From positions 1-23,992 of the forward strand of contig CAZFWV010000072.1 of NCBI GenBank assembly GCA_964522605.1: a stretch of DNA of 23,992 nt. Reading direction: 5' to 3'. Both the position numbers and the translations under genes were made by a program. The notes under the pieces are model-generated. The model searched no databases and was not told the DNA's origin. It saw only the letters and a list, made by a program, of their open reading frames with translations. The stretch comes from CAVZLD01 sp964522605 (GTDB lineage: Bacteria; Planctomycetota; Planctomycetia; Pirellulales; Pirellulaceae). Shown here one piece after another: positions 15,200 through 22,636 of this stretch. Every line of letters starts with the position of its first letter. Position 1 is the stretch's first letter.

Positions 15200-16789
15200 C
15201 TACTCGAGCGGTCCCTCTTCGAAATCGGATGGCTGGACCCAGCCCGCGCGAATCGGTTCTCCCGCCATGTAGCGTTCATAGAACCGTCGGTGATTGGGCG
15301 CTGCGTAGGGATACTGATCAAACACTTGGCCGTTGCCGGCCATCCTCGGATCGGATTGTTGCGTGAGTTCAGCCACCATCCGGGCTTGCAGTTCGCTTAA
15401 CTGAGAGGCGTGTTTTGCATCGGTGGCGAGGTTATGCAGGCAATCCGGATCTTCTCGAAGATTGTACAGCTCGAAGGCCGGCCGTTTGCCGAAACAGAGG
15501 GTCCAATCGGATGAGTCGTCTCCACGCCGCCGTTGCTCGAGGATCTGCGTCTTGGTCGGGCCGCCATCGCAATTCAAGTATCCCGTTTCTGGATTACCGG
15601 CCGGCCAGCGTCCCGGTTCGAAGTTGTGGAGAAACAGCCAGTTGCTCGTCAGGATACCTCGAATCGGGTAACCCCCGTCGTGAGGTCGTCCGATATCGTG
15701 TCGTTCCTTCCCGACTAACATGTGATCTCGCTCGGCCTCGATGGTCCCGGATCCGTTTGCACGAAAGATGTCCAACAAACTACGGCCGCTTAGGGGCTGC
15801 ATGATGGGAGCGATCTCCTGAACGTGGGCCGCTTCCAACAGGGTGGGAGCCAGGTCGGCGAAGCTGACAAAGTCATCGATGACTCGTCCCGGATGTCCGA
15901 TCCCCTGTGGCCAATGAACGGCGAACGGAATGTGGTTCGAAGCATCGTACGCTTGGCCTTTAACGCGGGGAAAGGGCATGCCGTGATCCGATGTGACGAC
16001 GATCAACGTGTTCGCCAGTTGCCCCGTCGATTCAAGCAGCTCGACCATCCGGCCCAGATGTGCGTCAAAATGCTCGACCTCCACCGCATAATCCAATAGA
16101 TCGTTGCGGACGACTGCGTTGTCCGGCCAATAGCCCGGGACACGATCGATCTCCTCCGGACGTTTTCCGAGGCGGACTCCGGATCCGTATTCATAGCCGC
16201 GGTGTGGCTCGAGCGCACCGTACCAAAAGGCCCACGGTGTTTCGCTCGGCACATCGCGCAGGAACTCAGCGAAATTCGCCGCATAGTCGTTGGCGGAAAT
16301 CCCCGTGGCGGGCGGTTTGGTTCGCCGCTGGGAATATGCCTGACCCGTGATCGGACGCGGCTGACCTTCCGCATCGTGAGCGATCCCCGGCCCCCAGCCT
16401 TTTCCCGTATACCCACAGAAATATCCGTCCGCGGCGAGTCGCTCGACATAGCTGCCAAACTTGGCAGGAAAATAGCAGACGTGGTTTGCTGCGGCCTCGA
16501 GTTGCCACGAATAACGGCCGGTCAGTATCGTTGCGCGCGACGGCGCACATTTGGCATTCGGAGTGTACGCACGGCGGAACAGAATCCCGTTTTCCGCCAG
16601 TCGATCGAAATGAGGAGTCCGCACCCATCGACAGCCATAGGCACCTGCATGGCCGAATGACCAGTCATCCGCAATCGCGACCAAGATATTGGGGCGTTCG
16701 TCGGCCAAGGTCGATGATCGGAGAGTGATTCCGATGACGAAGCAGACGATCACACTCCACATCCAACGAAATCGGGGATACGGCTCCAT
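15200..16789 (-). CDS. Secreted S1-family sulfatase (CAPSR motif, N-sulfoglucosamine-sulfohydrolase-like)
   Basis: This 529-residue protein has a signal peptide (FRWMWSVIVCFVIGITLRSSTLA) followed by RPNILVAIADDWSFGHAGAYG with metal-binding D41 and D42. The formylglycine motif KCAPSRATILTGR carries C81 (codon 16547-16549). TSDHGMPFPRVKGQAYD supplies the second metal site and a C-terminal basic residue. Motif form and the opening resemble heparan N-sulfatase-like S1 enzymes, though the substrate could be any sulfated glycan. ATG 16789 is well supported by AAGGAG 8 nt upstream. It is divergent from the third sulfatase and convergent with the PEP-CTERM gene, so it is probably transcribed alone. 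Confidence 0.95.
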   Translation of the reverse strand: MEPYPRFRWMWSVIVCFVIGITLRSSTLADERPNILVAIADDWSFGHAGAYGCRWVRTPHFDRLAENGILFRRAYTPNAKCAPSRATILTGRYSWQLEAAANHVCYFPAKFGSYVERLAADGYFCGYTGKGWGPGIAHDAEGQPRPITGQAYSQRRTKPPATGISANDYAANFAEFLRDVPSETPWAFWYGALEPHRGYEYGSGVRLGKRPEEIDRVPGYWPDNAVVRNDLLDYAVEVEHFDAHLGRMVELLESTGQLANTLIVVTSDHGMPFPRVKGQAYDASNHIPFAVHWPQGIGHPGRVIDDFVSFADLAPTLLEAAHVQEIAPIMQPLSGRSLLDIFRANGSGTIEAERDHMLVGKERHDIGRPHDGGYPIRGILTSNWLFLHNFEPGRWPAGNPETGYLNCDGGPTKTQILEQRRRGDDSSDWTLCFGKRPAFELYNLREDPDCLHNLATDAKHASQLSELQARMVAELTQQSDPRMAGNGQVFDQYPYAAPNHRRFYERYMAGEPIRAGWVQPSDFEEGPLE

Positions 16790-16981
16790 CGATCCTGCTC
16801 CTTTCTGTGACCTGGAAGAGGACGCAAATGTATGGCAGACAAGGCGCGACGTTTGGAACTCAGCATCGCACGTTGCGCGGAGGAAATCAACGCGCCGAGC
16901 CGGACAGGCGCTTTGCGGCCGCCTGCTCCGCGGGGTAGGAAGCGTGCTCTGGCACCGCTAAGATGAGGCGGGGCAGGGTCG

Positions 16982-17007
16982 ATCGGGAGTCGGCCGAAGC
17001 TCCCGAT
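16982..17007. repeat. 8-bp perfect hairpin
   Basis: ATCGGGAG and CTCCCGAT flank a 10-nt loop. It lies in the divergent sulfatase spacer, and its role is unknown. Confidence 0.45.
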
Positions 17008-17144
17008 GCGTATCAGAAGAGATCTGGCTTGGAGGTCGTGCAAGTCAGGCGGGTTTGGAAATCCAGTAGAGGGATGTTCGGAATTCATGAATCACTACGC
17101 CTTACAGTCTCGATCGCATTTCAAAACGTCGTTTTTCGCCCGGG

Positions 17145-17216
17145 GGCTGGAGGCAGAGCGCAGCGATGCACCAGATCGCCGACCTGCTGGGGCATCGCTG
17201 CACTCTGCCGCCAGCC
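17145..17216. repeat. 30-bp stem-loop in the sulfatase leader
   Basis: The arms 17145-17174 and 17187-17216 pair at all but three of 30 positions around a 12-nt loop. The core is GGCAGAGnGCAGCGATG. It lies just upstream of the signal-peptide codons of the plus-strand sulfatase and downstream of the only in-frame ATGs. Such a structure is more likely a leader or repeat element than protein-coding sequence. Confidence 0.7.
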
Positions 17217-17230
17217 ATCCTGACGCAATA

Positions 17231-18772
17231 TTGGGTTCTGCTCCTCGCTCCGGCAGACGGTGCTGTGTGGCATTCGCGATCCTCATTTCCCTCGTTGTGG
17301 GTTTTCCCGATCGCGGTCCAAGCGCCGAGCCTGTCGCGTCTCGGCCCAACATCTTGTTTATTCTCCTGGATGACCAATCGCCGTTCGACCTAAGGGTCTA
17401 TAACCCACGGTCAATTCTCGAAACCCCCAACGTGGATCAGCTGGCACGAGAAGGAATGGTGTTTGATGGGGCCTACCATATGGGTTCCTGGTCAGGCGCC
17501 GTGTGCACACCTTCGCGGCATATGATCATGAGTGGGCGGAGCGTCTGGCATATTCCAGGTCGCCCGCGGCAGCAGGACAGCGCAGCGCAGTCGGCGACGA
17601 ATCTGGTTCCACCCGACCTGGAAGAACAGACAATGGCGGCCGTGTTTAACCGTGCCGGGTATGACACGATGCGTACCTGCAAGATCGGAAACAGTTACGA
17701 GGCTGCGAATCGACAGTTTACGGTGCGTCGAGATGCGACCAAGCGCGGACCAACGGATGAGACGGGAAGCGCCTGGCATGCAGAGCAGGTGCTCGCTTAT
17801 CTCGATCAGCGCGAAGCGACCCGGGATACGGATCCCTTCTTGATCTATTTCGGATTCTCCCATCCCCATGATCCGCGGAATGGAAAACCGGAACTACTGG
17901 AGAAGTATGGGGCGGTCAATCATGAGGATTCCACAACCGTGCCGGCCATCCATGCGAAACAGCCCCGTCTGCCGATCAACTACCTGCCCGCTCATCCGTT
18001 CGAACATGGGCATCCGAATCTGCGCGATGAGGTTGCGGTCAGCGGCGTCTGGAGGAATCGTGATGAGGGAACAATTCGTAACGAGCTTGGTCGCGAATTT
18101 GCCTGCAGCGAGAACATCGATACGCAAATCGGACGCGTACTCGAACGTTTGAAGTCGATGGGCGAACTGGAGCGAACTTACGTGATCTACACGGCAGACC
18201 ATGGAATGGCGATCGGCCGACACGGACTTCAAGGGAAACAGAATCTCTACGAGCATACCTGGCGTGTTCCGTTCATTGTGCGCGGGCCCCAGATTCCCGC
18301 CGGGTCCCGGGTGGAGGGCAACATCTATCTGATGGATGTGCTCGCCACGATGTGCGATCTCGCCGGAATGGACGCGCCGCCGACGAACGAAGGCATCAGT
18401 TTCAGGCCCGTCCTGGAGGGAAAGCAGGGGACGGTTCGTGATGTCTTGTATGGCGTCTACTCTGGCGGAACAAAACCCGGCATGCGGTGCGTCAGACAGG
18501 GGGATTGGAAGCTGATTAAGTACGATGTACTCGATGGTCAGGTCCGTCAAACCCAGTTGTTTCATCTCGGCGAAAACCCGCACGAGTTTCTTTCACAGCA
18601 TCATGCCCCCGGCGTGACGAACCTGACGGGAGCCGTCCCGGACGACAACCAACGAAACTTGGCCGACGATCCGGAATATGCCGCCGAGCTCAAGCGAATG
18701 GAAGACCTGCTGCTAGCGCAGATGCGGCAGTATGATGATCCCTATCGGCTCTGGGATCAGCCCGCAGAATAG
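17231..18772 (+). CDS. Secreted S1-family sulfatase (CTPSR motif)
   Basis: The mature part is a full sulfatase. RPNILFILLDDQSPFDLRVYN supplies the first metal site, AVCTPSRHMIMSGR the formylglycine site (Cys codon 17504-17506), and TADHGMAIGRHGLQGKQNLYE the second metal site. The enzyme should remove sulfate esters in the periplasm. The start is uncertain: in-frame ATGs at 17006 and 17087 would add a long arginine/alanine-rich extension crossing a 30-bp hairpin. TTG 17231 gives a conventional signal peptide (GSAPRSGRRCCVAFAILISL), and GTG 17267 is another option; none has a strong ribosome site. An alpha/beta hydrolase follows after 17 nt, suggesting joint expression. Confidence 0.9.
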   Translation: MGSAPRSGRRCCVAFAILISLVVGFPDRGPSAEPVASRPNILFILLDDQSPFDLRVYNPRSILETPNVDQLAREGMVFDGAYHMGSWSGAVCTPSRHMIMSGRSVWHIPGRPRQQDSAAQSATNLVPPDLEEQTMAAVFNRAGYDTMRTCKIGNSYEAANRQFTVRRDATKRGPTDETGSAWHAEQVLAYLDQREATRDTDPFLIYFGFSHPHDPRNGKPELLEKYGAVNHEDSTTVPAIHAKQPRLPINYLPAHPFEHGHPNLRDEVAVSGVWRNRDEGTIRNELGREFACSENIDTQIGRVLERLKSMGELERTYVIYTADHGMAIGRHGLQGKQNLYEHTWRVPFIVRGPQIPAGSRVEGNIYLMDVLATMCDLAGMDAPPTNEGISFRPVLEGKQGTVRDVLYGVYSGGTKPGMRCVRQGDWKLIKYDVLDGQVRQTQLFHLGENPHEFLSQHHAPGVTNLTGAVPDDNQRNLADDPEYAAELKRMEDLLLAQMRQYDDPYRLWDQPAE

Positions 18773-18789
18773 ATCGGTAGGCGGTCGGG

Positions 18790-19725
18790 ATGAAACGCTT
18801 CTGGCTCTGGCTACCTCGTTGGTTGCGACGCGTGTTGCAACTGCTCACAATCGTCACGCTCGTCGTTTTGTTGACTGTCGTTGCGGTTTGGTGGTACCTG
18901 CAGCCAACCGTCGTTCGCTCGGATGGGGTTGTTTACGGTACACGGAATGGACAGTCGTTGACGTTCGACGTGGTCCGACCATCGCGACCGAATGGACTTG
19001 GCGTGGTGTTAGTAGCCAGCGGCGGCTGGAAATCGGCCAAGGCAGGGGAGACACCGGTCTGGTTGATGGCGCCGTTGCTGCGACGTGGCTACACGATCTT
19101 CGTTGTCTGTCATATCTCGCAGCCCGGGGCGACCGTCATGGAGATTATCGAAGATGTTCACCGGGGTGTGCGATTCGTCCGACATCATGCAGAGGAATAT
19201 GGTGTTGATCCATCACGGATCGGTGTGACCGGTGGCAGCGCGGGAGGACACTTGAGCTTGATGTTGGCGACTCGGGGTGGTCCCGGACCCGCCGCGGCCG
19301 ACGATCCCATCGATCGGGAAAGCAGCGCTGTTCAGGCCGTCGCCATCTTCTATCCGGTCACGGACCTGCTGAATCTTGGCGACTCGACCGAGAATCCGGG
19401 TGATGGCGGGCCCCCAAAGAGTTTCGTCAAGGCCTTCGGGCCCGACGCGACACAGATGGCGATCTGGCAAGAGGTCGGGCGCGAGTGCTCTCCCATCTAC
19501 CATCTCACCGACCAGCTTCCGCCAATCCTGATCTATCATGGCGATGCAGATACGTTAGTGCCTCTTGAACAATCTGAGCGGTTTCGCCAGCGCGCACTCG
19601 CTCACGGACATGATGTTCAGATCGTGGTCCACCGCGGGGGGAAACATGGGTGGTTAACGATGATTTTTGATTTGCGCAAGTTCGCCGACTGGTTCGATGC
19701 ACACCTTTTGCGCCGCGGTCAATAG
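18790..19725 (+). CDS. Membrane-anchored alpha/beta hydrolase (BD-FAE-like esterase)
   Basis: This 311-residue protein begins with a positively charged stretch and a membrane segment (about 16-36), then an alpha/beta-hydrolase fold. The nucleophile elbow is TGGSAGG with S150. The acid is probably D254 in HGDADTLVP and the base H286 in RGGKHGW, giving a complete Ser-Asp-His triad. The order and motifs fit the bifunctional feruloyl/acetyl xylan esterase-like group of carboxylesterases. It would sit in the periplasm, anchored by its N-terminus. It follows the third sulfatase after 17 nt, so it may remove acyl groups from the same glycan the sulfatase acts on; this is inference from position. Confidence 0.92.
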   Translation: MKRFWLWLPRWLRRVLQLLTIVTLVVLLTVVAVWWYLQPTVVRSDGVVYGTRNGQSLTFDVVRPSRPNGLGVVLVASGGWKSAKAGETPVWLMAPLLRRGYTIFVVCHISQPGATVMEIIEDVHRGVRFVRHHAEEYGVDPSRIGVTGGSAGGHLSLMLATRGGPGPAAADDPIDRESSAVQAVAIFYPVTDLLNLGDSTENPGDGGPPKSFVKAFGPDATQMAIWQEVGRECSPIYHLTDQLPPILIYHGDADTLVPLEQSERFRQRALAHGHDVQIVVHRGGKHGWLTMIFDLRKFADWFDAHLLRRGQ

Positions 19726-19789
19726 AATCTCAGTTGGAGTTACGATCAAAGATCAACAGCCGGAGACCGAAGCGATCAAGTTGGAAGCA

Positions 19790-19826
19790 AGCGAGTCGCC
19801 GCGTTCTCTTCGGAAGCGACATCGCT
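19790..19826. terminator. Weak hairpin in the convergent gap
   Basis: AGCGAGTCGC (19790-19799) pairs with 19816-19826 over ten bases with one bulge and a 16-nt loop, between the convergent esterase and ArsF-like genes. No T-run follows on either strand, so termination is only suggested by position. Confidence 0.3.
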
Positions 19827-19844
19827 CTTGCACCGCGGTCCGTT

Positions 19845-20507
19845 TCAGTCGGTTTCCGAGCTTACGAGATCCTCAGGAATCGGAATTTCAGCCAGCGGCG
19901 ATGCGGATGCGGGCCCGGAATCAACTTCTCCGGCCGACGTGGATGCCGACCGTCCGGTCTCATCCGACGAGAGCATCTGCTGAATCTCATCGCGAAGAAA
20001 ACTCGCGAAGGCAGGTTCATCGTCAAAGAGTGCCCACACCTGGTCGAGTCGCTTCCACTCGGTTGTGTCTCCACTCGTTCGACGTGCCAAAACGACCACG
20101 GGAATCTGGATCTCGAATTCTTGTGCTAAACCGGACGCCGCTGGTGATTCGTAATTCAGCACTTCCCAGTGAAGCTGCCCGGATTCCAGGTAGGGTTTGA
20201 AGTCCGACTGGACGACCGCGCGTGTTTGCGATTCGATCGATTCACAAGTCGGGCACCGGGTGGAACTATGGAAGTAATAGACGGTCAGACCATTGGCAGG
20301 ATCCGATACACCCGGGCGGGCTGCCCCGATGGCCGTCGGGCTTGCCGATTCCCCGTTCCGCAGTGATGCAAGTTCTTCGATAATTCGGTCGAGGCGAGGT
20401 TCAAGCCGCTTGGCCGCCTGAATGTCGAGTGCGCGGGCGATGAGTACGACGATCGTGGCAGAACAGAAAGTGATCAGGCACACAGCGAGTGCGTTTTTCA
20501 GTTCCAT
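19845..20507 (-). CDS. ArsF-like membrane-anchored thioredoxin-fold protein
   Basis: This 220-residue protein has an N-terminal membrane anchor (about 7-27) and a short helical linker, then a thioredoxin-like domain with TVYYFHSSTRCPTCESIES, in which C85 and C88 form a CxxC pair. The pattern of YYFH, CPTC and IPVVVLARR, with EWKRLDQVWALFDDEPAF, matches the family named nitrophenyl compound nitroreductase subunit ArsF from arsEFG clusters. The domain would face the periplasm and act in thiol-disulfide or nitro-reduction chemistry. The acidic tail (residues 205-220) is unusual. AGGGG lies about 6 nt before the ATG. It is the last gene of the ArsR cluster; no ArsG-type permease follows, since the next gene is convergent. 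Confidence 0.8.
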   Translation of the reverse strand: MELKNALAVCLITFCSATIVVLIARALDIQAAKRLEPRLDRIIEELASLRNGESASPTAIGAARPGVSDPANGLTVYYFHSSTRCPTCESIESQTRAVVQSDFKPYLESGQLHWEVLNYESPAASGLAQEFEIQIPVVVLARRTSGDTTEWKRLDQVWALFDDEPAFASFLRDEIQQMLSSDETGRSASTSAGEVDSGPASASPLAEIPIPEDLVSSETD

Positions 20508-20558
20508 CGGAACCCCTTCGATGTTTTTGTGGCCCGGTGTGGCAATCGGGAGCCGAAG

Positions 20559-21092
20559 CTATTGACCGAGCGATTTCTTTCCCTGCGCTGCGACGATGGC
20601 CGTCGCTTCCTCCGTCGCGGGCGTCTGTCCTTTGGTCATTCCCAGGTCGCTCAGGCACAGATGGATGTACTTGGTCACACCTGCCTGTTCCAATGTGTTT
20701 CGGGCGCAGTGCAGTGGGCAACCATCGAGTACGAGAATCGCCTCCGCCGCTTTCGTATTCTTCAAGATGCCTTCGACACGTCCGCCGACACCGGCCAGAC
20801 AGTACATTTTGCCCGCGCCTTCGCGGCTGAGCTTTCGGGCGGCGTGATCGGCGACTTCGCCGACGTCCGCGGCACCGGAACAGGCGAAGATCAGCGTCGA
20901 TGCCGGATCACAACATGGCGTTTGCGAAGTTGGCTCGGTTGCCGGGGCGACCGTGTCCGCGTCCGGGATCGGGATCTCCGAAGGGGAATTCTCTGCCGCC
21001 TGTGCCGTAGCGCAAGCGGTGCTCGCCAGGCCAGCTGCCAAGCCAGCTCCGGCAGTTTGCAGGAATCGACGACGACCGACTTGCGAAGTCAT
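20559..21092 (-). CDS. Tat-exported putative zinc-binding DGC-domain protein
   Basis: This 177-residue protein begins with a Tat-type signal (GRRRFLQTAGAGLAAGLAS), then a low-complexity acidic linker (about 35-58) and a DGC domain. The domain shows TLIFACSGAADVGEVAD near residue 66, MYCLAGVGGR near 96 and the name-giving DGC motif at 123-125 (VLDGCPLHCA), with conserved Cys at 71, 98, 125, 129 and 146. DGC proteins are thought to bind zinc through these cysteines; their function is not established. GGAGG about 9 nt before the ATG supports the start. A Tat signal implies export of a folded, perhaps metal-loaded protein. It lies between the small thioredoxin-like gene and the ArsF-like gene on the same strand, fitting a thiol or metalloid response. 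Confidence 0.85.
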   Translation of the reverse strand: MTSQVGRRRFLQTAGAGLAAGLASTACATAQAAENSPSEIPIPDADTVAPATEPTSQTPCCDPASTLIFACSGAADVGEVADHAARKLSREGAGKMYCLAGVGGRVEGILKNTKAAEAILVLDGCPLHCARNTLEQAGVTKYIHLCLSDLGMTKGQTPATEEATAIVAAQGKKSLGQ

Positions 21093-21154
21093 GATGATCT
21101 CCTCCGCTCTTGAATCGACGTGGTTGGCCGGACCCTGCGTGCGGCATCCGTCCC

Positions 21155-21388
21155 TTACATTAGAAGTTCCTTGATCTGTTCGGGAGTAGCCACTTTCCCG
21201 ACCAGTTTCACCTCACCATCGATGGCCAGTGCGGGTGTCATCAGGACACCGAAACTCGTGATCTCGTTGATATCTTCCACTTTTTCTACCGTGGCCTGCA
21301 CTCCGGATTCACGGACTGCGGCTTCGGCATTTTCTCGTAGTTTCGCGCACTTGGCGCATCCGGTTCCCAGGATTTGAATCCGCTTCAC
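21155..21388 (-). CDS. Small thioredoxin-like redox-active disulfide protein
   Basis: This 77-residue protein is a minimal thioredoxin/glutaredoxin fold. IQILGTGCAKCAKL has the CxxC pair C11 and C14, and LMTPALAIDGEV carries the expected cis-proline. This form is known as redox-active disulfide protein 2, often encoded beside ArsR regulators and permeases. It lacks a signal peptide and should act in the cytoplasm. The start codon is GTG, with GGAAAG a few nt upstream. It is separated by 119 nt from ArsR upstream and by 62 nt from the DGC gene downstream, all on one strand. It may take the small thioredoxin-like role of arsEFG-type clusters, which I infer rather than see. Confidence 0.93.
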   Translation of the reverse strand: MKRIQILGTGCAKCAKLRENAEAAVRESGVQATVEKVEDINEITSFGVLMTPALAIDGEVKLVGKVATPEQIKELLM

Positions 21389-21507
21389 GGGTTCTTTCCT
21401 TCCTCAATGGCATGGATTCGTTCCATCCATGCAACCAAGCCTAATCCTTTAAATCTCGGGCGAGTCACGCAGTTGCCGCGTGGTCCCACGATTCCCCCGA
21501 GTTGCCG

Positions 21508-21840
21508 TTACCCCATCAATTCAATGACTTGCTGATGACTGCGCGCATTCTGCTCCAGTACCGCTTCGATACAGGAAAAGAACTTCGTCAGGCACTTGAC
21601 TCGCAGACTGTAGTAAACCATCGTGCCCCGTTTCTCGTCGGCGACGATTCCCGCGTTCTTCAGCTGACTCAGATGCCGAGAAACCGTCGACATATCGGTT
21701 CCGACGAGCTCCGTTAGCTCGCACACGCACCGCTCGCCGTGCTGGGCGAGTTCGTCCACGATTAACAGTCGCGCTGGATGGCCCAGGGCCTTGATGATTT
21801 TGGCCCGTGCGTCGTACTTCGCCAATTGCTTGCGATTCAT
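21508..21840 (-). CDS. arsR: ArsR/SmtB-family metalloid-sensing repressor
   Basis: This 110-residue winged-helix protein has the ArsR core: KIIKALGHPARLLIVDEL, then the helix with ERCVCEL carrying C38 and C40 (the classic CxC arsenite site), the recognition helix STVSRHLSQLKNAGIV and a wing GTMVYYSLR. C83 and C90 near the C-terminus could supply a third thiol ligand. ArsR proteins leave DNA when As(III) or Sb(III) binds the cysteines. ATG 21840 is preferred over an earlier in-frame start at 21888 because GAGG sits 5 nt before it and the promoter -10 box lies between the two. It heads the cluster of thioredoxin-like, DGC and ArsF-like genes. Confidence 0.93.
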   Translation of the reverse strand: MNRKQLAKYDARAKIIKALGHPARLLIVDELAQHGERCVCELTELVGTDMSTVSRHLSQLKNAGIVADEKRGTMVYYSLRVKCLTKFFSCIEAVLEQNARSHQQVIELMG

Positions 21841-21861
21841 CGATTCCTCGTGACAGGCTGA

Positions 21862-21898
21862 TATTTGCAAGGTTAGCCAAATAAGCAATGCGAGTCAA
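21862..21898 (-). promoter_or_regulatory. arsR promoter with overlapping palindromic operator
   Basis: On the minus strand TTGACT (21893-21898) is followed by a 17-nt spacer and TAACCT (21870-21875), about 30 nt before the arsR ATG. A 22-nt inverted repeat, TATTTG-N10-CAAATA (21862-21883), covers the -10 box. An operator over the promoter is the standard arrangement for ArsR autorepression. Confidence 0.65.
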
Positions 21899-21922
21899 GC
21901 TGGATCCGTGCCTTGAGCCGCG

Positions 21923-22044
21923 TGGTGGCGCATGTCCGCTTCTGCCGACCTGTGTGCCACGGTCGGAAAAGTCAAAAGGAGAATCGTGGGGGGAGAGGTC
22001 CCTGGTGGACGGCCAGAGGCGGAGGAACCGATGATTGACGAGCA
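21923..22044. repeat. Dispersed intergenic repeat, copy B
   Basis: This 122-nt block is a diverged partner of 9122-9241, sharing CCGCTTCTGCCGACCTG, TCGGAAAAGTCA, GTCCCTG, TGGACGGCCAG and GATTGACGAGCA in the same order and orientation. It lies between arsR and the PAP2 gene, starting 25 nt upstream of the arsR -35 box. Indels relative to copy A break any common reading frame. Confidence 0.75.
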
Positions 22045-22088
22045 GGGGGGATGGGCGTCGTCACTTCCACTCGCAATCGGGCGGCGTC

Positions 22089-22535
22089 TTACGAGCAGTT
22101 GGGGATGTGGCCTCGCTGCAGGCGGTGAGCGATCAGCCAGCAGGCGACAGCCCAGGTTGCCCCGAGAGCCCAGCCTGCCAATACGTCGGTCGGCCAGTGG
22201 ACTCCGAGATAGACACGACTGACGCCGGTCAGCACCGTGAGCAGGAGAGCCCAGAATAGAAGGTATGCCTTGACGCGATGCTGCGATTGGACTCGGCAGA
22301 GAATCGCGGCCAACGTCAGATACGTTGCGGCGGCCATTAAAGAGTGACCGCTGGGAAAACTGGCTGTCGTGAAGTGTGATCCGTGAGGAACTAACGCCGG
22401 TCGAGGGCGATCGAACAGCGATTTGAGCGAGATCGTCAAGATCCAGCTGCCCAGCACGGCGACCGCCAACAGGCCCAGCATCCCGATCTGCCGCCGGATT
22501 GCGAGATAGCCGATTGCGCCCAGTGACAAGAGAGT
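22089..22535 (-). CDS. PAP2-family membrane phosphatase, N-terminus lost in assembly gap
   Basis: The visible part, about 148 residues, shows all three PAP2 acid-phosphatase motifs: KSLFDRPRP, FPSGHS, and SRVYLGVHWPTDVLAG with the catalytic His in GVHWPTD. Four or more hydrophobic segments surround them. PAP2 enzymes dephosphorylate lipid phosphates such as undecaprenyl pyrophosphate or phosphatidic acid at the membrane. The reading frame stays open into the run of N, so the true N-terminus is missing; the TTG seen near 22529 is probably internal. It is on the same strand as the ArsR cluster but separated by repeat copy B, so co-transcription is doubtful. Confidence 0.9.
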   Translation of the reverse strand, partial: TLLSLGAIGYLAIRRQIGMLGLLAVAVLGSWILTISLKSLFDRPRPALVPHGSHFTTASFPSGHSLMAAATYLTLAAILCRVQSQHRVKAYLLFWALLLTVLTGVSRVYLGVHWPTDVLAGWALGATWAVACWLIAHRLQRGHIPNCS

Positions 22536-22635
22536 NNNNNNNNNNNNNNNNNNNNNNNNNNNNNNNNNNNNNNNNNNNNNNNNNNNNNNNNNNNNNNNNN
22601 NNNNNNNNNNNNNNNNNNNNNNNNNNNNNNNNNNN
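22536..22635. other. Assembly gap of 100 N
   Basis: Exactly 100 unknown bases, a common placeholder length for a scaffold join of unknown size. The PAP2 gene and the BNR_4 gene both run into it from opposite sides and should be read as incomplete. Confidence 0.98.
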
Positions 22636-22636
22636 C

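Larger units (their letters stand above)
16790..17230. other. Divergent intergenic region between two sulfatase genes
   Basis: This 441-nt stretch should hold promoters for both sulfatases, but no clear -35/-10 pair was found. It contains an 8-bp perfect stem (16982-16989 with 17000-17007) and a 30-bp near-perfect stem-loop (17145-17216). The reading frame of the plus-strand sulfatase stays open through much of it, which makes its start uncertain. Confidence 0.5.
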
